DNA of 64,000 nt, taken from Membranipora membranacea. Its lineage: Eukaryota; Bryozoa; Gymnolaemata; Cheilostomatida; Membraniporidae. Below the pieces are notes generated by a model. That model saw only the letters and a list, made by a program, of their open reading frames with translations, made no database searches and was not told where the DNA came from. A program made the position numbers and the translations under genes. The stretch covers positions 23,660,283 through 23,724,282 of the forward strand of contig OU612066.1 in NCBI GenBank assembly GCA_914767715.1, given 5' to 3'. Numbering within the stretch: position 1 is the first letter of the stretch; each line of letters opens with the position of its first letter. Of the stretch, positions 58,001 through 64,000 are shown piece by piece.

Positions 58001-61000
58001 CCTCCAGCTTGTCTCAGGATCTTTATATTCTGCGGTTTGAATAAGGTCAGTGGGGGCTCTTACTGGTCAGTGTTGCATATTATTCCGCCGACTTTGTATT
58101 TTTTCACGCTGCCGTATGACATGTTTTTTTAGTGCAGAAGTCAGCCTCGTTAAATCGAACGCTGACAGAGAACGGATAACTGCAGAGTCAAACGGATTTC
58201 ATATTTGATACTAGCGAGAGTTGCTTCTGCTTCTGAGGTTGGTTTGAAGCAAATCTATTTTTTAATCCGAGCGAAAAAAAAGCATGATACCCACCCTTGG
58301 TATATTTTTCAATTTTTTAAGTCAGCGTTATTACCCCTCCAGCTTGTCTCAGGATCTTTATATTCTGCAGTTTGAATAAGGTCAATGGGGGCTCTAACTG
58401 GTCAGTGTTTCATATTATTCCGACAGATTTTGTATTTTTTCACGCTGCCGTATGACATGTTCTTTTATTGCAAAAGTCAGCCTCGTTAAATCGGACGCTG
58501 ACAGAGAACGGATAACTGCAGAGACAAACGGATTTCATATTTGAAACGAGCGAGAGTTGCTTCTGCTTCTGAGGTAATTTTGAAGCAAATCTATTTTTTA
58601 ATCCGAGCGAAAAAAAGCCATGATACCCACCATTGGTTTATTTTTTTAATTTTTTAAGTCAGCGTTATTACCCCTCCAGCTTGTCTCAGGATCTTTATAT
58701 TCTGCAGTTTGAATAAGGTCAATTGGGGCTCTAACTGGTCAGTGTTTCATATTATTCCGACAGACTTTGTATTTTTTCACGCTGCCGTATGACATGTTTT
58801 TTTAGTGCAAAAGTCAGCCTCGTAAAATCTGACGCTGACAGAGAACGGATAACTGTAGAGCCAAACGGATTTCATACTTGAAACGAGCGAGAGTTGCTTC
58901 TGCTTCTGAGGTAAGTTTGAAGCAAATTTATTTTTTAATCCGAGCGAAAAAAAAGCATGATACCCACCCTTGGTACATTTTTCAATTTCTTAAGTCAGCG
59001 TTATTACCCCTCCAGCTTGTCTCAGGATCTTTATATTCTGCAGTTTGAATAAGGTCAATAGGGGCTCTAACTGGTCAGTGTTTAATATTATTCCAACAGA
59101 CTTTGTATTTTTTCACGCTGCCGTATGACATGTTTTTTTAGTGCAAAAGTCAGCCTCGTTAAATCTGACGCTGACAGAGAACGGATAACTGCAGAGCCAA
59201 ACGGATTTCATACTTGAAACGAGCGAGAGTTGCTTCTGCTTCTGAGGTAAGTTTGAAGCAAATTTATTTTTTAATCCGAGCGAAAAAAAAGCATGATACC
59301 CACCCTTGATACATTTTTCAATTTCTTAAGTCAGCGTTATTACCCCTCCAGCTTGTCTCAGGATCTTTATGTTCTGCAGTTTGAATAAGGTCAATGGGGG
59401 CTCTAACTGGTCAGTGTTTCATATTATTCCGACAGACTTTGTATTTTTTCACGCTGCCGTATGACATGTTTTTTTAGTGCAAAAGTCAGCCTCGTTAAAT
59501 CGGACGCTGACAGAGAACGGATAACTGCAGAGACAAACGGATTTCATATTTGAAACGAGCGAGAGTTGCTTCTGCTTTTGAGGTAAGTTTGAAGCAAATC
59601 TATTTTTTATCCCGAGCGAAAATGAAGCATGATACCCACCCTTGGTATATTTTTCAATTTTTTAAGTCAGCATTATTACCCCTCCAGCTTGTCTCAGGAT
59701 CTTTATATTCTGCAGTTTGAATAAGGTCAGTGGGGGCTCTTACTGGTCAGTGTTGCATATTATTCCGCCGACTTTGTATTTTTTCACGCTGCCGTATGAC
59801 ATGTTTTTTTAGTGCAGAAGTCAGCGTCGTTAAATCGGACGCTGACAGAGAACGGATAACTGCAGAGACAAACGAATTTCATAATTGATACGAGCGAGAG
59901 TTGCTTCTGCTTCTGAGGTAAGTTTGAACCAAATCTATTTTTTAATCCGAGCGAAAAAAACACATGATACCCACCCTTGGTATATTTTTCAATTTTTTAA
60001 GTCAGCGTTATTACCCCTCCAGCTTGTCTCAGGGTCTTTATATTCTGCAGTTTGAATAAGGTCAATGGGGGCTCTAACTGGTCAGTGTTTCATATTATTC
60101 CGACAGACTTTATATTTTTTCACGTTGCCGTATGACATGGTTTTTTAGTGCAAAAGTCAGCCTCGTTAAATCGGACGCTGACAGAGAACGGATAACTGCA
60201 GAGCCAAACAGATTTCATATTTGAGACGAGCGAGAGTTGCTTCTGGTTCTGAGGTATGTTTGTAGCAAATTAATTTTTTAATCCGAGCGAAAATAAAGCA
60301 TGATACCCACCCTTGGTATATTTTTTGAATTTTTTAAGTCAGCGTTATTACCCCTCCAGCTTGTCTCAGGATCTTTATATTCTGCAGTTTGAATAAGGTC
60401 AATTGGGGCTCTAACTGGTCAGTGTTTCATATTATTCCGACAGACTTTGTATTTTTTCACGCTGCCGTATGACATGTTTTTTTAGTGCAAAAGTCAGCCT
60501 CGTTAAATCGGACGCTGACAGAGAACGGATAACTGCAGAGCCAAACGGATTTCATACTTGAAACGAGCGAGAGTTGCTTCTGCTTCTGAGGTAAGTTTGA
60601 AGCAAATTTATTTTTTAATCCGAGCGAAAAAAAAGCATGATACCCACCCTTGGTACATGTTTCAATTTCTTAAGTCATCGTTATTACCCCTCCAGCTTGT
60701 CTCAGGATCTTTATATTCTGCAGTTTGAATAAGGTCAATGGGGGCTCTAACTGGTCAGTGTTTCATATTATTCCGACAGACTTTGTATTTTTTCACGCTG
60801 CCGTATGACATGTTTTTTTAGTGCAAAAGTCAGCATCGTTAAATCGGACGCTGACAGAGAACGGATAACTGCAGAGACAAAAGGATTTCATATTTGAAAC
60901 GAGCGAGAGTTGCTTCTGCTTTTGAGGTAAGTTTGAAGCAAATCTATTTTTTAATCCGGGCGAAAAAAAAGCATGATACCCACCCTTGGTATATTTTTCA

Positions 61001-64000
61001 ATTTTTTAAGTCAGCGTTATTACCCCTCCAGCTTGTCTCAGGATCTTTATATTCTGCAGTTTGAATAAGGTCAATGGGGGCTCTAACTGGTCAGTGTTTC
61101 ATGTTATTCCGACAGACTTTGTATTTTTTCACGCTGCCGTATAACATGTTTCTTAGTGCAAAAGTCAGCCTCGTTAAATCGGACGCTGACAGAGAACGGA
61201 TAACTGCAGAGCCAAACAGATTTCATATTTGAGACGAGCGAGAGTTGCTTCTGCTTCTGAGGTAGGTTTGAAGCAAATCTATTTTTTAATCCGAGCGAAC
61301 AAAAAAGCATGATACCCAACCTTGGTATATTTTTGAGTTATTTAAGTCAGCGTTATTATCCCTCCAGCTTGTCTCAGGATCTTTATATTCTGCAGTTTGA
61401 ATAAGGTCAATAGGGGCTCTAACTGGTCAGTGTTTCATATTATTCCGACAGACTTTGTATTTTTTAACGCTGTCGTATGTCATGTTTTTTTAGTGCAAAA
61501 GTCTGCCTCGTTAAATCGGACGCTGACAGAGAACGGATAACTGCAGAGCCAAACCGATTTTATATTGAAACGAGCGAGAGTTGCTTCTGCTTCTGAGGTA
61601 TGTTTGAAGCAAATTTATTTTTAATCCGAGCGAAAATAAAGCATGATACCCACCCTTGGTATATTTTTTGAATTTTTTAAGTCAGCGTTATTACCCCTCC
61701 AGCTTGTCTCAGGATCTTTATATTCTGCAGTTTGAATAAGGTCAATTGGGGCTCTAACTGGTCAGTGTTTCATATTATTCCGACAGACTTTGTATTTTTT
61801 CACGCTGCCGTATGACATGTTTTTTTAGTGCAAAAGTCAGCCTCGTTTAATCTGACGCTGACAGAGAACGGATAACTGCAGAGCCAAACGGATTTCATAC
61901 TTGAAACGAGCGAGAGTTGCTTCTGCTTCTGAGGTAAGTTTGAAGCAAATTTATTTTTTAATCCGAGCGAAAAAAAAGCATGATACCCACCCTTGGTACA
62001 TTTTTCAATTTCTTAAGTCAGCGTTATTACCCCTCCAGCTTGTCTCAGGATCTTTATATTCTGCAGTTTGAAAAAGGTCAATGGGGACTCTAACTGGTCA
62101 GTGTTTCATATTATTCCGACAGACTTTGTATTTTTTCACGCTGCCGTATAACATGTTTCTTAGTGCAAAAGTCAGCCTCGTTAAATCGGACGCTGACAGA
62201 GAACGGATAACTGCAGAGCCAAACAGATTTCATATTTGAGACGAGCGAGAGTTGCTTCTGCTTCTGAGGTAGGTTTGAAGCAAATCTATTTTTTAATCCG
62301 AGCGAACAAAAAAGCATGATACCCAACCTTGGTATATTTTTCAATTTTTTAAGTCAGCGTTATTACCCCTCCAGCTTGTCTCAGGATCTTTATATTCTGC
62401 AGTTTGAATAAGGTCAATGGGGGCTCTAACTGGTCAGTGTTTCATATTATTCCGACAGACTTTATATTTTTTCACGTTGCCGTATGACATGGTTTTTTAG
62501 TGCAAAAGTCAGCCTCGTTAAATCGGACGCTGACAGAGAACGGATAACTGCAGAGCCAAACAGATTTCATATTTGAGACGAGCGAGAGTTGCTTCTGGTT
62601 CTGAGGTATGTTTGTAGCAAATTTATTTTTTAATCCGAGCGAAAATAAAGCATGATACCCACCCTTGGTATATTTTTTGAATTTTTTAAGTCAGCGTTAT
62701 TACCCCTCGTGCTTGTCACAGGATCTTTATATTCTGCAGTTTGAATAAGGTCAATTGGGGCTCTAACTGGTCAGTGTTTCATATTATTCCGACAGACTTT
62801 GTATTTTTTCACGCTGCCGTATCACATGTTTTTTTAGTGCAAAAGTCAGCCTCGTTAAATCGGACGCTGACAGAGAACGGATAACTGCAGAGCCAAACGG
62901 ATTTCATACTTGAAACGAGCGAGAGTTGCTTCTGCTTCTGAGGTAAGTTTGAAGCAAATTTATTTTTTAATCCGAGCGAAAAAATAGCATGATACCCACC
63001 CTTGGTACATTTTTCAATTTCTTAAGTCATCGTTATTACCCCTCCAGCTTGTCTCAGGATCTTTATATTCTGCAGTTTGAATAAGGTCAATGGGGGCTCT
63101 AACTGGTCAGTGTTTCATATTATTCCGACAGACTTTGTATTTTTTCACGCTGCCGTATGACATGTTTTTTTAGTGCAAAAGTCAGCATCGTTAAATCGGA
63201 CGCTGACAGAGAACGGATAACTGCAGAGACAAACGGATTTCATATTTGAAACGAGCGAGAGTTGTTTCTGCTTTTGAGGTAAGTTTGAAGCAAATCTATT
63301 TTTTATTCCGAGCGAAAAAAAAGCATGATACCCACCCTTGGTATATTTTTCAATTTTTTAAGTCAGCGTTATTACCCCTCCAGCTTGTCTCAGGATCTTT
63401 ATATTCTGCAGTTTGAATAAGGTCAATGGGGGCTCTAACTGGTCAGTGTTTCATGTTATTCCGACAGACTTTGTATTTTTTCACGCTGCCGTATAACATG
63501 TTTCTTAGTGCAAAAGTCAGCCTCGTTAAATCGGACGCTGACAGAGAACGGATAACTGCAGAGCCAAACAGATTTCATATTTGAGACGAGCGAGAGTTGC
63601 TTCTGCTTCTGAGGTAGGTTTGAAGCAAATCTATTTTTTAATCCGAGCCAACAAAAAAGCATGATACCCAACCTTGGTATATTTTTGAGTTTTTTAAGTC
63701 AGCGTTATTATCCCTCCAGCTTGTCTCAGGATCTTTATATTCTGCAGTTTGAATAAGGTCAATAGGGGCTCTAACTGGTCAGTGTTTCATATTATTCCGA
63801 CAGACTTTGTATTTTTTAACGCTGTCGTATGTCATGTTTTTTTAGTGCAAAAGTCTGCCTCGTTAAATCGGACGCTGACAGAGAACGGATAACTGCAGAG
63901 CCAAACCGATTTTATAGTTGAAACGAGCGAGAGTTGCTTCTGCTTCTGAGGTATGTTTGAAGCAAATTTATTTTTAATCCGAGCGAAAATAAAGCATGAT
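55060..64000 (+). repeat. 20-monomer spaced repeat (offset ~6719 bp)
   Basis: The series from about 55060 to 57280 recurs from about 61780 to the window end. Equivalent subtypes lie at 55393/62111 and 56736/63456. In addition, 60200-61560 matches 47450-48790 (offset ~12760, 38 monomers), recognisable by TTCTGGTTCTGAGG and TTTGTAGCAAATTAAT. The second unit is cut by the window end. Confidence 0.75.

Larger units (their letters stand above)
30437..64000 (+). repeat. Main satellite array, ~100 monomers of ~336 bp
   Basis: Head-to-tail monomers of 335-337 bp in one orientation, reaching the window end. Each has a block with GTCAGCGTTATTACC, two CTGCAG sites, CGGACGCTGACAGAGAACGG, CGAGCGAGAGTTGCTTCTGC, GAGGTAAGT or variants (GAGGTATGT, GAGGTAGGT, GAGGTTAGT, GAGGTTGGT), and an A-run before GCATGATACCCACCCTTGG. 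Subtypes recur in fixed order as higher-order repeats. 63-78-codon minus-strand frames and 112-codon plus-strand frames recur because the monomers are similar; they are not genes. The array could be pericentromeric or dispersed heterochromatin; the sequence does not decide. Confidence 0.95.

Noticed and set aside
30437-64000. CRISPR array
   Set aside because: The units are contiguous ~336-bp satellite monomers with no short repeat/unique spacer alternation, and the window is eukaryotic.

Overview
This is eukaryotic, animal-type DNA. It is AT-rich and gene-poor, with GT-AG introns, TATA boxes, AATAAA signals, a degraded non-LTR retrotransposon, tRNA-derived SINE-like repeats and a large satellite array. 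A CR1/Jockey-type LINE together with small secreted cysteine-rich peptides suggests an invertebrate, probably marine. I cannot name the phylum from the sequence. Nothing prokaryotic is present.

Layout. Positions 1-2587 hold the downstream part of a duplicated gene unit (copy A) followed by about 2.7 monomers of a ~336-bp satellite. Positions 2588-6070 hold a decayed LINE on the minus strand, with a 419-bp TIR-flanked insertion in its reverse transcriptase. A 1.1-kb foldback element lies at 7529-8641. An old pseudogene copy (D) of a small secreted peptide gene lies at 9361-9927. An intact copy (B, minus strand) lies within duplicon 10890-13095, which ends in a 208-bp palindrome. Positions 13096-18287 are mostly unique sequence with a SINE-like element and a small cysteine-rich open frame at 17811-17966. 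A second intact copy (C, plus strand) lies in duplicon 18288-21531, followed by about two satellite monomers to 22217. Positions 22218-29068 show no recognisable gene. Positions 29069-30436 hold ~349-bp SINE-like repeats. From 30437 to the window end there are about 100 head-to-tail ~336-bp monomers organised in nested higher-order repeats.

The main biological content is the peptide gene. Genes B and C each have two coding exons: a signal-peptide exon and a mature-peptide exon joined by a phase-1 intron. They encode identical 74-residue precursors whose mature part has ten cysteines in a CS-alpha-beta (defensin/drosomycin-like) arrangement ending in four consecutive cysteines. They form an inverted pair about 6.8 kb apart. 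The locus has spread by segmental duplication: A lies in the same orientation as C, B is inverted, and D is older and dead. In A and C the gene unit runs directly into the same satellite that fills the right half of the window, so gene unit and satellite are linked in at least two copies.

All homology and family calls come from reading the sequence. No database search or folding program was run.
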